Source: Lacunisphaera sp. (GTDB lineage Bacteria; Verrucomicrobiota; Verrucomicrobiia; Opitutales; Opitutaceae). Taken from it: DNA of 64,000 bases. This document shows positions 1 to 8,066 of this stretch, one piece after another (the first letter of the stretch is position 1; each line of letters begins with the position of its first letter). The translations under genes and the position numbers were made by a program. Under the pieces are notes generated by a model, which was not told where the DNA came from, searched no databases, and was given only the letters and a program-made list of their open reading frames with translations. The stretch covers positions 51,905-115,904 of the forward strand of contig JAQSCO010000049.1 in the NCBI GenBank assembly GCA_029945445.1, in the 5' to 3' direction.

Positions 1-8
1 GAGGGGGA

Positions 9-707
9 TCATTTCTTCACTAGGCGAGGCCTGCGCTTGTATAGCCGAGCCTTCAGTTTCTTTCGATTCTGCGAATAGTGACAGGCTCGATGGCAATTTG
101 GGCATAACGCAACGGCATTTTCGATCGTATCCTCTCCATGGTCTGCAAGAAACCTGACGTGATGTAGTTCAAGAAATGGGACGCCATCAAAGTCTTCGAA
201 AGGGGCCGGCTTCCCGCAGAGGTCGCACTCCCCTTGAGCGTTCTGCAGGACCCAGGCCTTTACAGCAGGATCTCGCTCAATTTGGGTAACCGTTGTCTTT
301 ATTCTCCCCGGTATTTTTTGACCCGGCGGAGGCGGCAGGGGGCCCATTTTCCGAAGGCGCTTTACCTTCTTCTCAAGCTTTTCCGACGGTGGCTCAGGTT
401 GAAGCAAGCTCTTCATTTTCGCCTCGGCAAACTTCTCTCTGAGCATCGCGTCAAGGAGACTTACGAAATATGATCGGCTCCAAAGGTCCTTGGGAAACTT
501 GCCAGGCTGGAATGAATGGTGCCGATTGAAGGCTGCTACATAGCGTGGCAGCTGCGGTTTGAAGTGCCGTCCGCTACTCGGGACAAATATCAACTGGCCG
601 TCCTCGACGAGAATCTTAAAAGGCCTCTTGTGTGTAAGTGTTCGCAATTTGCTTCCAGCTTTCAGCTTTGCGAACCGGTAGACGGCTTGGGCTGTGATGT
701 CTTTCAT
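9..707 (-). CDS. HNH endonuclease
   Basis: 232 aa. The C-terminal ~75 residues form an HNH nuclease module with a zinc knuckle: C161-x2-C164, the catalytic H182-H183 in LELHHVRF, N197, and C202-x2-C205-H206. The N-terminal ~130 residues are basic and unassigned, with a proline-rich linker near 123-134. It lies 31 bp downstream of hsdM in the same orientation and is probably the last gene of the restriction operon. HNH genes are common accessories of type I R-M loci. It may cut foreign DNA directly or be an independent defence gene; the target cannot be read from sequence. Confidence 0.85.
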   Translation of the reverse strand: MKDITAQAVYRFAKLKAGSKLRTLTHKRPFKILVEDGQLIFVPSSGRHFKPQLPRYVAAFNRHHSFQPGKFPKDLWSRSYFVSLLDAMLREKFAEAKMKSLLQPEPPSEKLEKKVKRLRKMGPLPPPPGQKIPGRIKTTVTQIERDPAVKAWVLQNAQGECDLCGKPAPFEDFDGVPFLELHHVRFLADHGEDTIENAVALCPNCHRACHYSQNRKKLKARLYKRRPRLVKK

Positions 708-738
708 CGCAAGTAGAAGGCAATCTGTCTCGGGAGTC

Positions 739-2262
739 CTATTCTTTCAGGTCGGATTCGATTTCGCGGAATTGTTCAAGCGCGGCTTCGAGGTCGGCGA
801 CGATGTCGATGGCGATGATGCCGGGGGCTGGAAGATTTGCGCTATCTTCGAGGGCTTCGTCCTTGAGCCAGAAGATGTCGAGGTTGGCTTTGTCGCGTTT
901 GGTCAGCTCCTCGTAAGTAAAGCTCTTGAAGCGTTCGGTTTCGACGCGGTGCAGGCGGTCCCGGTAGGGGCGCGCCTTGTGCGCGCCCGTCTTTCCGGAA
1001 CGGGCGCCGTCAAGCGACGCCCCTACATTCCCGAAATAGCAGGCGACGAACTCATCGAGGTGCTCGCGCTTGAGGGTGCTCTCCTTGAGGGTGAAGTGCT
1101 GGTTGGTGCGAAGGTCGTAGATCCAGAGCTTCTGGGTCCAAGGTCTCTCCTGCGCGGGTTTACGGTCGAAGAAGAGGACGTTGGCCTTCACCCCCTGCGC
1201 GTAGAAGATGCCGGTGGGCAAGCGAAGGAGCGTGTGGCAGTCGGCTTGCTGGAGGAGTTGGCGGCGGATGGTCTCCCCCGCTCCGCCCTCGAAGAGGACG
1301 TTGTCTGGGACGACGACGGCAGCGCGGCCGTGTTGCTTGAGGATGGTGAAGATGTGCTGGAGGAAATTGAGCTGCTTGTTGCTGGTCGTGGCCCAGAAGT
1401 CATCACGGTTGATCGTGAGTGACTCCTTGGACTGTTCGCCATCGGCTCCGATGACCGTGACACTGCTCTTCTTGCCGAAGGGAGGATTGGCCAGGACCAT
1501 GTCGTATTCGCCATGCTTGCCGGCGAGGGCGTCCTTGGTGGTGACCGGCAGGTCGTCGTCGGAATCGCCACCAATACCATGGAGGAGCATGTTCATCGCG
1601 CAGAGGCGCGTGACGCTGTCGACCAGCTCGATGCCATGGAAGGTGCCGCTTTTGAGTTTCTTCTTTTGGGCGCGGTCGAGGTCGGGCTGTTTCGAGAGAT
1701 AGGTGTAGGCCGCCAGAAGGAAGCCGCCGGTGCCGCAAGCCGGGTCGCAGATGGTTTTCCCCAGCTCCGGGGCCATGACATCGACAATGGCAGCAATAAG
1801 GGAACGAGGCGTGAAGTATTGCCCTGCCCCGCCTTTCACGTCGGCCGCGTTCTTTTCGAGGAGGCCCTCGTAGGCATCGCCCTTCACGTCCACTTCGAGG
1901 GAGGTCCAAGTCTCCTTGTCGATGAGGTCGGCGATCAGGCGACGAAGCTTGGAAGGATCCTGGATCTTGTTCTGCGCCTTGCGGAAGATGACGCCGAGCA
2001 TGCCCGGGCGCTTGCCCAGCTCCTCGAGCGTATGTCGGTAGTGGGTTTCGAGATCGTCGCCATCGAGCTTCACCAGCACATCCCAACCAAAGCCCTTCGG
2101 AATGGGCGACGGCTTCTTGAATGGCGGCCGGCTCTGCTCGTCTGCCATCTTCAGGAACAGCAGGTAAGTAAGCTGTTCCACATAATCCCCATATGAGAGA
2201 CCATCGTCTCTCAGGATATTACAGTAGTTCCACAGTTTCTGGACTAATGCGGGAGCGGTCAT
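739..2262 (-). CDS. hsdM: Type I restriction-modification DNA methyltransferase, M subunit
   Basis: 507 aa, normal length for HsdM. It transfers a methyl group from S-adenosylmethionine to adenine N6 at the site chosen by HsdS. The N-terminal helical domain starts MTAPALVQKLWNYCN. The SAM-binding motif is DPACGTGG (173-180) and the catalytic motif is NPPF (259-262). Residues 413-433 (nt 964-1026) look like a foreign in-frame insertion: they are encoded by an imperfect palindrome and interrupt the usual run from the FVACYFGN segment to the ETERFKSFTYEEL segment. hsdM is separated from hsdS by ~4.5 kb of accessory genes, and two broken copies of its 5' end lie upstream at 3123-3299 and 4945-5205. 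Confidence 0.95.
   Translation of the reverse strand: MTAPALVQKLWNYCNILRDDGLSYGDYVEQLTYLLFLKMADEQSRPPFKKPSPIPKGFGWDVLVKLDGDDLETHYRHTLEELGKRPGMLGVIFRKAQNKIQDPSKLRRLIADLIDKETWTSLEVDVKGDAYEGLLEKNAADVKGGAGQYFTPRSLIAAIVDVMAPELGKTICDPACGTGGFLLAAYTYLSKQPDLDRAQKKKLKSGTFHGIELVDSVTRLCAMNMLLHGIGGDSDDDLPVTTKDALAGKHGEYDMVLANPPFGKKSSVTVIGADGEQSKESLTINRDDFWATTSNKQLNFLQHIFTILKQHGRAAVVVPDNVLFEGGAGETIRRQLLQQADCHTLLRLPTGIFYAQGVKANVLFFDRKPAQERPWTQKLWIYDLRTNQHFTLKESTLKREHLDEFVACYFGNVGASLDGARSGKTGAHKARPYRDRLHRVETERFKSFTYEELTKRDKANLDIFWLKDEALEDSANLPAPGIIAIDIVADLEAALEQFREIESDLKE
964..1026. repeat. 63-bp palindromic element inserted in frame in hsdM
   Basis: The element starts GTAGGGGCG and ends CGCCCCTAC. Its outer 9-bp arms match perfectly, the next ~10 bp pair imperfectly (CGCCTTGTGC against TCGCTTGACG), and an inner GCGCCCGT/ACGGGCGC stem closes on a CTTTCCGGA loop. 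At 63 bp (21 codons) with no stop in the hsdM frame, it leaves the gene open. Confidence 0.8.
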
Positions 2263-2363
2263 GATTGGTCTTGAGAACTAGGCCCGGATGGATTGTGTTT
2301 TGTCACGGATTGGGAATTCCCGGTCGGCAAAGGGTCTCGGTGAAAGCCGGGGCCTTTCGTTTT

Positions 2364-3119
2364 TTAGGGGAAGATTTTAAGGCCATAACCGTTGATCTGT
2401 CCACCCGAGCCCCGGCGAAACTTCGGCTCAAGAATAGCGTAGGCCCGGTTTTCCTGCGCTGGATCGATGACATGCCGTCCTATGGGACGCGCAACCAAAT
2501 CAGCGATCTGCAGACCAGGCAAGTTGGCCTTCTTGTCCACGAACCTGATGTCAAAGCCCGCTACGCGGGTGGCAACACGTCGGAATTCGAGTTCGAGGCT
2601 GTCATCCTCCCTCCGCCCCCGGCTCTCACAGATCAGCGGCGTGACTTTACCGGCCTGTCCATGGGCCAACAGGCATTTGGCCACCCGTTCGAGGCCATAC
2701 TCCAAAGCAATATGGTAAGGATTGGCCGGTTCAGAGTATTGCGCCTTCAACTTGTCCTTGCGGATGACAACGGCCACCAGCGTCATCGGCGTTCCTTCCA
2801 TCAAGGCGTTGAGGTCGGGGAAAAACACCTCGCGCTTTGCCGGCACGAGCAGGAAGGCGAATTCACCCTTGGCCTTCTTGATTTCGTTCTCATGCAGGAC
2901 TACTAGGTCGTGGCCAAAGTGCTTGAACTTGAAGCGCTGCACTGCCGGCGTGATGACGTCGATATACTCGCTTTTGCGAATGATGCAGAATGCCAACACA
3001 AAGACCGGATAGGTCGGGTCGCAAGGGTCCAATCCATGGTCCCCGCTTTCGTCCACGAAGACCATGAAGTCGCCGTAGACGGGCGGAGGGACGACAGGAG
3101 GCTGGCTTTCCGGCGTCAT
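2364..3119 (-). CDS. DUF3800 domain protein
   Basis: 251 aa. The DUF3800 signature is present: FVDESGDHG at residues 21-29 with the first acidic residue D23, and a late LQIADLVA segment that supplies a second conserved Asp. The family is widespread in bacteria, often beside restriction or phage-defence genes, and has been suggested to have an RNase-H-like fold; its activity is not established. The gene starts 3 bp after the stop of a broken hsdM start (3123-3299) and ends ~100 bp before the intact hsdM. It appears to be a cassette inserted between hsdS and hsdM. Confidence 0.85.
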   Translation of the reverse strand: MTPESQPPVVPPPVYGDFMVFVDESGDHGLDPCDPTYPVFVLAFCIIRKSEYIDVITPAVQRFKFKHFGHDLVVLHENEIKKAKGEFAFLLVPAKREVFFPDLNALMEGTPMTLVAVVIRKDKLKAQYSEPANPYHIALEYGLERVAKCLLAHGQAGKVTPLICESRGRREDDSLELEFRRVATRVAGFDIRFVDKKANLPGLQIADLVARPIGRHVIDPAQENRAYAILEPKFRRGSGGQINGYGLKIFP

Positions 3120-3122
3120 GGG

Positions 3123-3299
3123 TTATCGCTGGTCGCCGTCATGTCGCGCCGATGCTGAGCGAAGGCGGACCGACAGACCATCATCCCGCCCTGTCCGCCG
3201 TAGCCTTGGCGAAGGAGGAAGGATGTTGCAGCATGCCGGGTCGTAGTAGGGCGAAAGCTGGTAATTCCAGAGCTTTTGAACGAGAGCGGGAGCAGTCAT
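3123..3299 (-). pseudogene. hsdM 5'-end remnant 2 with palindromic insertions
   Basis: A 58-codon reading frame starts MTAPALVQKLWNY, exactly like intact hsdM. It is then broken by a ~30-bp insert (QLSPYYDPAC), resumes as CNIL, is broken again by a GC-rich palindrome-like segment (LPPSPRLRRTG), resumes as RDDGLS, and then loses homology. It begins 6 bp after the stop of the HEPN gene and ends just before the DUF3800 start. It cannot encode a methyltransferase. The second insertion is at the same codon as in remnant 1 (4945-5205), so the two remnants share ancestry. Confidence 0.85.
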
Positions 3300-3305
3300 G
3301 GTTTT

Positions 3306-3812
3306 TCAGCGGCGCATACAGCTTGCTAAACAGGTCATTACAACCTTACCGCAGTCAAAGGCCCGCTTTACCTCAGCATAACTAGCGGTAACTGGCACGT
3401 TGCCTTCGTGCGCGAACTCGTTTCTCCAGGTAATAAGATTCCCGTAGGAAGCCTTAATGCTAGCTCCCGCAGCGACTAAATGTTGTTGCTCCAATTTCTC
3501 AAGAGCGCGTTGAAAACGCAGTTCGTATCGGGCGCCAAATCTTGGCAGGTAGTCATCCCTGATTGGCCGGAGCCCGATACGGCCGTTTATTCGATCGAAA
3601 TATTTTGCGCAGAAATTCCCTAAAACCTTGTGCTTTGCCAAAGCGAAATCACAGAAAATTGTTTTCATGGCTAATTCCAGCACGGTGACAGAACTAACGG
3701 CTAAGAATCCAGTGTAACGCGATTCAATGAATGGATCATTCAAGCCAGCCAATATTGGATCCAGATGCTGGATCAGATCATCAGTCAGCTTGAAGTGATC
3801 GGAATACGCCAT
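3306..3812 (-). CDS. HEPN-domain protein (putative RNase)
   Basis: 168 aa, mostly helical. A clear HEPN Rx4-6H motif is seen at R130-x4-H135 (WRNEFAHEG), the catalytic signature of HEPN ribonucleases. The overall pattern (early SRYTGF, LELAMKTIF helix, late RNEFAH) resembles the RiboL-PSP/MAE_28990-like HEPN groups. It starts 3 bp after the stop of the DUF262 gene, so the pair is very likely one operon and one functional unit. The gene is clearly more A+T-rich than hsdM. The expected role is an abortive-infection or toxin-like RNase; this is inferred from the motif and setting. Confidence 0.75.
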   Translation of the reverse strand: MAYSDHFKLTDDLIQHLDPILAGLNDPFIESRYTGFLAVSSVTVLELAMKTIFCDFALAKHKVLGNFCAKYFDRINGRIGLRPIRDDYLPRFGARYELRFQRALEKLEQQHLVAAGASIKASYGNLITWRNEFAHEGNVPVTASYAEVKRAFDCGKVVMTCLASCMRR

Positions 3813-3815
3813 CGC

Positions 3816-4901
3816 TTACCCGAGAAGATGATTTTTAGTCGCTTCAAATCGCCGATTTACCACGGACAAGTCACTCGTGCTATAGAATGTGGTTTCGCTA
3901 AAGTCGGGATCCGCTTTGAGGCGGATGTATCTCTCGGCCAAATCACCGGGTAGTTTGCTACTGTTGCCTAGCAGCGTCGCAAAGACCGCATCGAGCGCCG
4001 AGGAATTCAGAGGCCCCCGTATATGGAATGGACGATCTCCCAGGGTTGTAATGATCGTTTCTGCGGTTTGTGCGAAACGCTTCACAAGCGTTTGGACCTG
4101 AATCGATGTGCCGCCTTTCTCCCGATTCATAGTCCTATTTAAGAACTCCTTCATAGGCTTATTGTAGTCCTCATAAAAATATGTGAGCCCGAAAATTCTG
4201 AGGATTAACTCCACGTCCTTCTGGTGACGGTCGAACGTCGTCTTACCTACAATCTTTCTCCAATTCTTGTCCTTATTAAGGTCGCGCAAAATACGGACTA
4301 AGTCCCCGCGAAATACACAGTTTCTTATTTCCTGAGGTTTAAGAGGTGTGCCCCCAGTATTCAGACGCTCAAATATGTGGTAAATACTCGTGGTTTCGTT
4401 CCTTGGCTTGAGCTGCCTGATGTTGATCGCGCGAAGAACGGCAGATTTAAGCTTTCGCTGCTGCACCTCACTTAAATCCTCAAAACGTTTTTTTGCATAC
4501 GGGCTGTTCTCATCCAACCCCTGAAGCCGAAATACTTGTTTCTTCCCCTGCAGGCTTTCTGAACCAAAATAGCCATCAAGAAAGTAAACTACACTGGTTA
4601 GCCGCTGTTGCCCGTCGATTACCTGATTCTTATTCGCCTCATCGACGTAGAAAAAGACCTGGGGAACTGGTAAGCCGATTAAGAAAGATTCAATCAGCAA
4701 AGAAGCCTGCTTAATGCTCCAAACAAAGTTTCTCTGAAAGTCAGGGATAACAATATCCCCGGCCTTCCACATTTCATGCACGACACTTAGAGTTAAGTCT
4801 GAGGGGTATGAGGCAATATCGTAAGCGATGTAGACCTCGTTATCTTCCGTCTCTTCCTGAACTTCCAGAATGTCGTCTGTGCTGTGTGGTTTAGCGCTCA
4901 T
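3816..4901 (-). CDS. DUF262 (GmrSD-N/ParB-like) domain protein
   Basis: 361 aa. The N-terminal DUF262 domain is recognisable by IPDFQRNFVW (52-61) and the DGQQR motif (96-100), which in this ParB/Srx-like fold is tied to nucleotide binding or hydrolysis. GmrSD-type enzymes carry a C-terminal DUF1524 HNH nuclease; no HNH motif is visible here, and the C-terminal ~150 residues are helical and unassigned. The nuclease role may instead belong to the adjacent HEPN protein encoded 3 bp downstream. The gene is A+T-rich relative to hsdR and hsdM, consistent with transfer. Likely an anti-phage gene, mechanism unknown. Confidence 0.85.
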   Translation of the reverse strand: MSAKPHSTDDILEVQEETEDNEVYIAYDIASYPSDLTLSVVHEMWKAGDIVIPDFQRNFVWSIKQASLLIESFLIGLPVPQVFFYVDEANKNQVIDGQQRLTSVVYFLDGYFGSESLQGKKQVFRLQGLDENSPYAKKRFEDLSEVQQRKLKSAVLRAINIRQLKPRNETTSIYHIFERLNTGGTPLKPQEIRNCVFRGDLVRILRDLNKDKNWRKIVGKTTFDRHQKDVELILRIFGLTYFYEDYNKPMKEFLNRTMNREKGGTSIQVQTLVKRFAQTAETIITTLGDRPFHIRGPLNSSALDAVFATLLGNSSKLPGDLAERYIRLKADPDFSETTFYSTSDLSVVNRRFEATKNHLLG

Positions 4902-4944
4902 GTATTATGTTTGGTTTTCTAAGCTTGATATTGATGGGTTCTGG

Positions 4945-5205
4945 TTATGCGAGCCCTCCTGTAAGAGCTTTTTGAGGGACGGACTGCCGATGGCGGGTGG
5001 CGCGCCTGAGATTGGTTTGCACGAAGGTTTCCAGTTCATCCACCATGCTCAGGCGGCGCTCCACTTCCGCCATGATGCGCGTTTGCTCTTCGTAGTCGCC
5101 ATACGACAGGCCGCCGTCCCGGCACATCTCGCCATAGCATGCAGGCGAAGGCGGAAGTATGTTGCAGTAATTCCAGAGCTTTTGGACAAGAGCGGGAGTG
5201 GTCAT
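4945..5205 (-). pseudogene. hsdM'-'hsdS fusion remnant 1
   Basis: An 86-codon frame. Residues 1-17 (MTTPALVQKLWNYCNIL) and ~32-40 (DGGLSYGDY) match the HsdM N-terminus, with a GC-rich palindrome-like insert (PPSPACYGEMC) between them. Residues ~43-85 (RIMAEVERRLSMVDELE...) match the last ~43 residues of the HsdS encoded at 6822-8066. The order M-start then S-end is the reverse of the present operon and fits an internal deletion in a tandem or recombined S-M array. Its ATG overlaps the stop of the ATPase gene (TAATG), so it may be translated as a short peptide. Confidence 0.85.
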
Positions 5206-6800
5206 TAGAATTGCAGACCAAATAATTCGGTCAATATGGCTTCGATCACCTGACGATAGTTGTCGATGTCCTCTTGAGGGATTCCAACGGTTGCCCGCTC
5301 GTGGATGAGCTTGTTCCTTACGTCGTAATAGTGCCGCGCTCGTTCCAGTAAACCGGATTGCAATGGCATTTTATCTATCACCGTTTGGATCACTTTGTGC
5401 CGAGATTTAAAGATTTCCGCGATTTTGGAATCGTTGAAAACTCGCGAATCATAGAGATCGGTCCGGTGAACAATGAACTCCTTAAGTGCTATCTCGAAAT
5501 TGCTATCGAGCAGTATCATCGCGATCCGATTGCCGGTCGTCAGACGTTGGCGTCCGATGAAATCAACCGCCGCGACAGCCTCGACCAAGCCGAGTGTCCA
5601 TGGCTTTTCTTCGATCTGCTTTCTGTTTTTTGCTTTGAGTTGCTCAATATGCGGTTTTTGCACTCGCGGTAACGGCGGTAGCACCAATTTTCTGCCTGAT
5701 TCGGCTTCGGACGGAGGTATCTCTTGAATATCACCTACAGTGTGACGGAATACTTTGGAGGCCCAGTCGTCCTTTAGGCGCCGCGAGAGAGAACTGAAGT
5801 GGCTGACAAGTTGGATCAACGTCGGTCGGACCTGCAAAAACGCAGTGTGTCCATAGTTGATGCCTGTCTTGCTACTATTCCACGGCATCAACTTCGCGGC
5901 ACCATTCAGCCTCACGATCACGCGACACAATGAAGCGTCCGGATGTGGAACACCTGCTTCTGAACCTACGTAGTATCCGACTTCGCGTGTTCTAAGCTCC
6001 TTAACAACGAGCCGGTTGTTACAGTAGACGTAAGCACCGTAATTATCCTTCTCTGGATCACGGTCTAGAATTAAGCCCGCTGTGATGTCGACTCCAAGTT
6101 TCCCAGCACCATCAGGTGCAATTTGAAATGTAGCATTACGCGGTGGGAAATCTGGCGGATAGGCCCAACTGTCGAATGCTCGCGGCAGAACATCGACGCC
6201 GTTCACAACGATCCTGCAATCGTCGATCTTAAGGAACCATTCATAAGATTCGCCAAAATGAATCAGCGCAACCGCAGCATCAGAGGCAGCCAGGGGCTTT
6301 CTAAGATGAGAAAGTTCTATTCTTGTCGTGCCGGCATCAATTTCTGGAATTTCGTAAGCCGGCAATTCCCAATCGGGGGATTCAAGCCACTCTTTATCAA
6401 TGTCGATTTGAAAGCTCCCGTCACCCACATGGTGCGTCTGAATGGTAACGCGCTCGGCAACCGCAACAACGGCTCGTTTGCTGCCGACTCCAAAGATACC
6501 AATCGATTCGCCATCGGGCGAATTCATGCTGCCTCCTGGCGCAATCAAGAGTCGAAGATTCTCCCTTGGAACCCCTCCAGCATTGTCTCTCAGTGTCACG
6601 ATTTGCCTGTCTGCGTCTAGGGTAAGCTCTATAAGAAGAGGCTTTCTGTTTTTAGTTCCAATCCAAATATCCAAGGCATTATCCACAAGTTCCGTCAGTC
6701 CCGTCTTAAGGTCGTAGTCACTGATGATCGACCAAAACATTCGCTTCTCGGGCATCCCATTGAGAGGCGCAATTTCAGTTTTACGGGTAACTGTGCTCAT
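5205..6800 (-). CDS. GHKL-type ATPase with C-terminal HEPN-like motif
   Basis: 531 aa. The N-terminal ~200 residues carry an HSP90/MORC-like GHKL ATPase: the N-box ELVDNALD (37-44), DNAGG (72-76) and GIFGVGSK (101-108). The middle region (~200-380) is unassigned. The C-terminus is helical and contains R495-x4-H500 (VRNKLIHERA), which matches the HEPN RNase signature. Start ATG lies 21 bp after the hsdS stop, and its TAA overlaps the ATG of the hsdM remnant. The gene is A+T-rich against hsdR and hsdM. Best read as a defence protein in which ATP binding controls an RNase-like domain; the ATPase call is strong and the HEPN call moderate. Confidence 0.8.
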   Translation of the reverse strand: MSTVTRKTEIAPLNGMPEKRMFWSIISDYDLKTGLTELVDNALDIWIGTKNRKPLLIELTLDADRQIVTLRDNAGGVPRENLRLLIAPGGSMNSPDGESIGIFGVGSKRAVVAVAERVTIQTHHVGDGSFQIDIDKEWLESPDWELPAYEIPEIDAGTTRIELSHLRKPLAASDAAVALIHFGESYEWFLKIDDCRIVVNGVDVLPRAFDSWAYPPDFPPRNATFQIAPDGAGKLGVDITAGLILDRDPEKDNYGAYVYCNNRLVVKELRTREVGYYVGSEAGVPHPDASLCRVIVRLNGAAKLMPWNSSKTGINYGHTAFLQVRPTLIQLVSHFSSLSRRLKDDWASKVFRHTVGDIQEIPPSEAESGRKLVLPPLPRVQKPHIEQLKAKNRKQIEEKPWTLGLVEAVAAVDFIGRQRLTTGNRIAMILLDSNFEIALKEFIVHRTDLYDSRVFNDSKIAEIFKSRHKVIQTVIDKMPLQSGLLERARHYYDVRNKLIHERATVGIPQEDIDNYRQVIEAILTELFGLQF

Positions 6801-6821
6801 TGATATTCACCTCGGTTTGAT

Positions 6822-8066
6822 CTAACTCCCGGTAAATGCTTGTTGAAGTATTGACTGGCGGAGGCGGCTGGCACGCTGGAGGTTGGTTTGCACGAGGGTT
6901 TCCAGTTCCTCCACCACGCTCAGTCGGCGCTCCACTTCTGCCACGATGCGCGTTTGCTCGACGAGGGGTGGGAGCGGAATGAGCAGTTGGCCGAAACCCT
7001 TCTGCGTAAGATTAACGCCACTGTCACTGATACCCGTCTTGAGCTTGTTTACAGCGTCAACGATGCGCGGGGCGTTTAGGACCACTTCCAGGAAGGCGGC
7101 ACTAGCAACCATTGGCTTGCAGCGCAGTCGGTAGGCTTTGTCACAAAGCATTAGCCGAGGACGTGTGATTTTTACTAAACAGGCGATACCAACCCGGGAA
7201 CGCGGTCCGGCACGTGTCACTAGCAGGTCTCCGGACATCAGCTCAAGATGCACCCGTGGTTTTAATCCTAGTGGCAGCGCCTTGTTTTCCGCATCAATGT
7301 AACGGAGGTTCTGAATCGCTGTGGTCTTAATGACGGCCCATTTGGTGTCACTATCTGATGGTTCGCTTTCGCATTTCGGGCTCCAGCCTTGATCCATTGA
7401 AAGAATCGCACTCGTGATTGGTTTCTGTGGCCAGATGGCGTCCGTGGGGACGAGGCGTCCTTCGCAGGCGGCATTGAGGACGGCGGCGCGGTAGCGTTTG
7501 AGGTTGGCTTGCACGCGGCGCAACGCGGCGACCCCGACATCCAGGCGCGTGAATTGCTTCTCGATCTCCGCCACGATCCGTCGCTGGTCGGGAATCGGCG
7601 GAAGAGGAATCGGTTGTTGGGCTAGATAATTCTTGGGCACTCTACGCAAACCCACGGCCCCAGTCATGTTCGCTGCCGCTGACCGCCGGAAGCTCTCTTG
7701 ATTGATAAAGAAAAAAAGAAATTTCTGCAGCAACTTAGCTTTGGGCCGAAGCGCGAAGAGTTCCGTTGAACCGAAGCCAATGCCATTTGTAAGGCCGGTC
7801 ACAACCGCTGCTTTTCCGTTTTCCATGCAAGGAGTCACCTTTGCAAAGAGAACGTCGCCGTCTTTGAACGGTGTATAGCCTTTACGGACTTCTTTTATTT
7901 TCCGGTCTCCCAAGGATCTAAAACGCCCGCTTTCTTCCTCAACGCATTTCATCGGGACAAAAGACACCAACGCGTCGCCGCCTAACTCATCAAGTTCAGG
8001 CCGAGGATTGATGTCTACCACGTCCGAGAATCGGACCACTGACCAGTTGTTCGCGCGAATACTCAT
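6822..8066 (-). CDS. hsdS: Type I restriction enzyme specificity subunit
   Basis: 414 aa with the usual two-half design. The first target-recognition domain (~1-140) is followed by a conserved helical spacer RRIVAEIEKQFTRLD... The second recognition domain (~200-365) is followed by a matching spacer RIVAEVERRLSVVEELE... It sets the bipartite DNA sequence recognised by HsdM and HsdR. Its ATG overlaps the TAA of the cyclase-like gene by one base, indicating translational coupling. The last ~43 codons are duplicated at 4945-5205, a plausible site for recombination that could reshuffle specificity. Confidence 0.95.
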   Translation of the reverse strand: MSIRANNWSVVRFSDVVDINPRPELDELGGDALVSFVPMKCVEEESGRFRSLGDRKIKEVRKGYTPFKDGDVLFAKVTPCMENGKAAVVTGLTNGIGFGSTELFALRPKAKLLQKFLFFFINQESFRRSAAANMTGAVGLRRVPKNYLAQQPIPLPPIPDQRRIVAEIEKQFTRLDVGVAALRRVQANLKRYRAAVLNAACEGRLVPTDAIWPQKPITSAILSMDQGWSPKCESEPSDSDTKWAVIKTTAIQNLRYIDAENKALPLGLKPRVHLELMSGDLLVTRAGPRSRVGIACLVKITRPRLMLCDKAYRLRCKPMVASAAFLEVVLNAPRIVDAVNKLKTGISDSGVNLTQKGFGQLLIPLPPLVEQTRIVAEVERRLSVVEELETLVQTNLQRASRLRQSILQQAFTGS

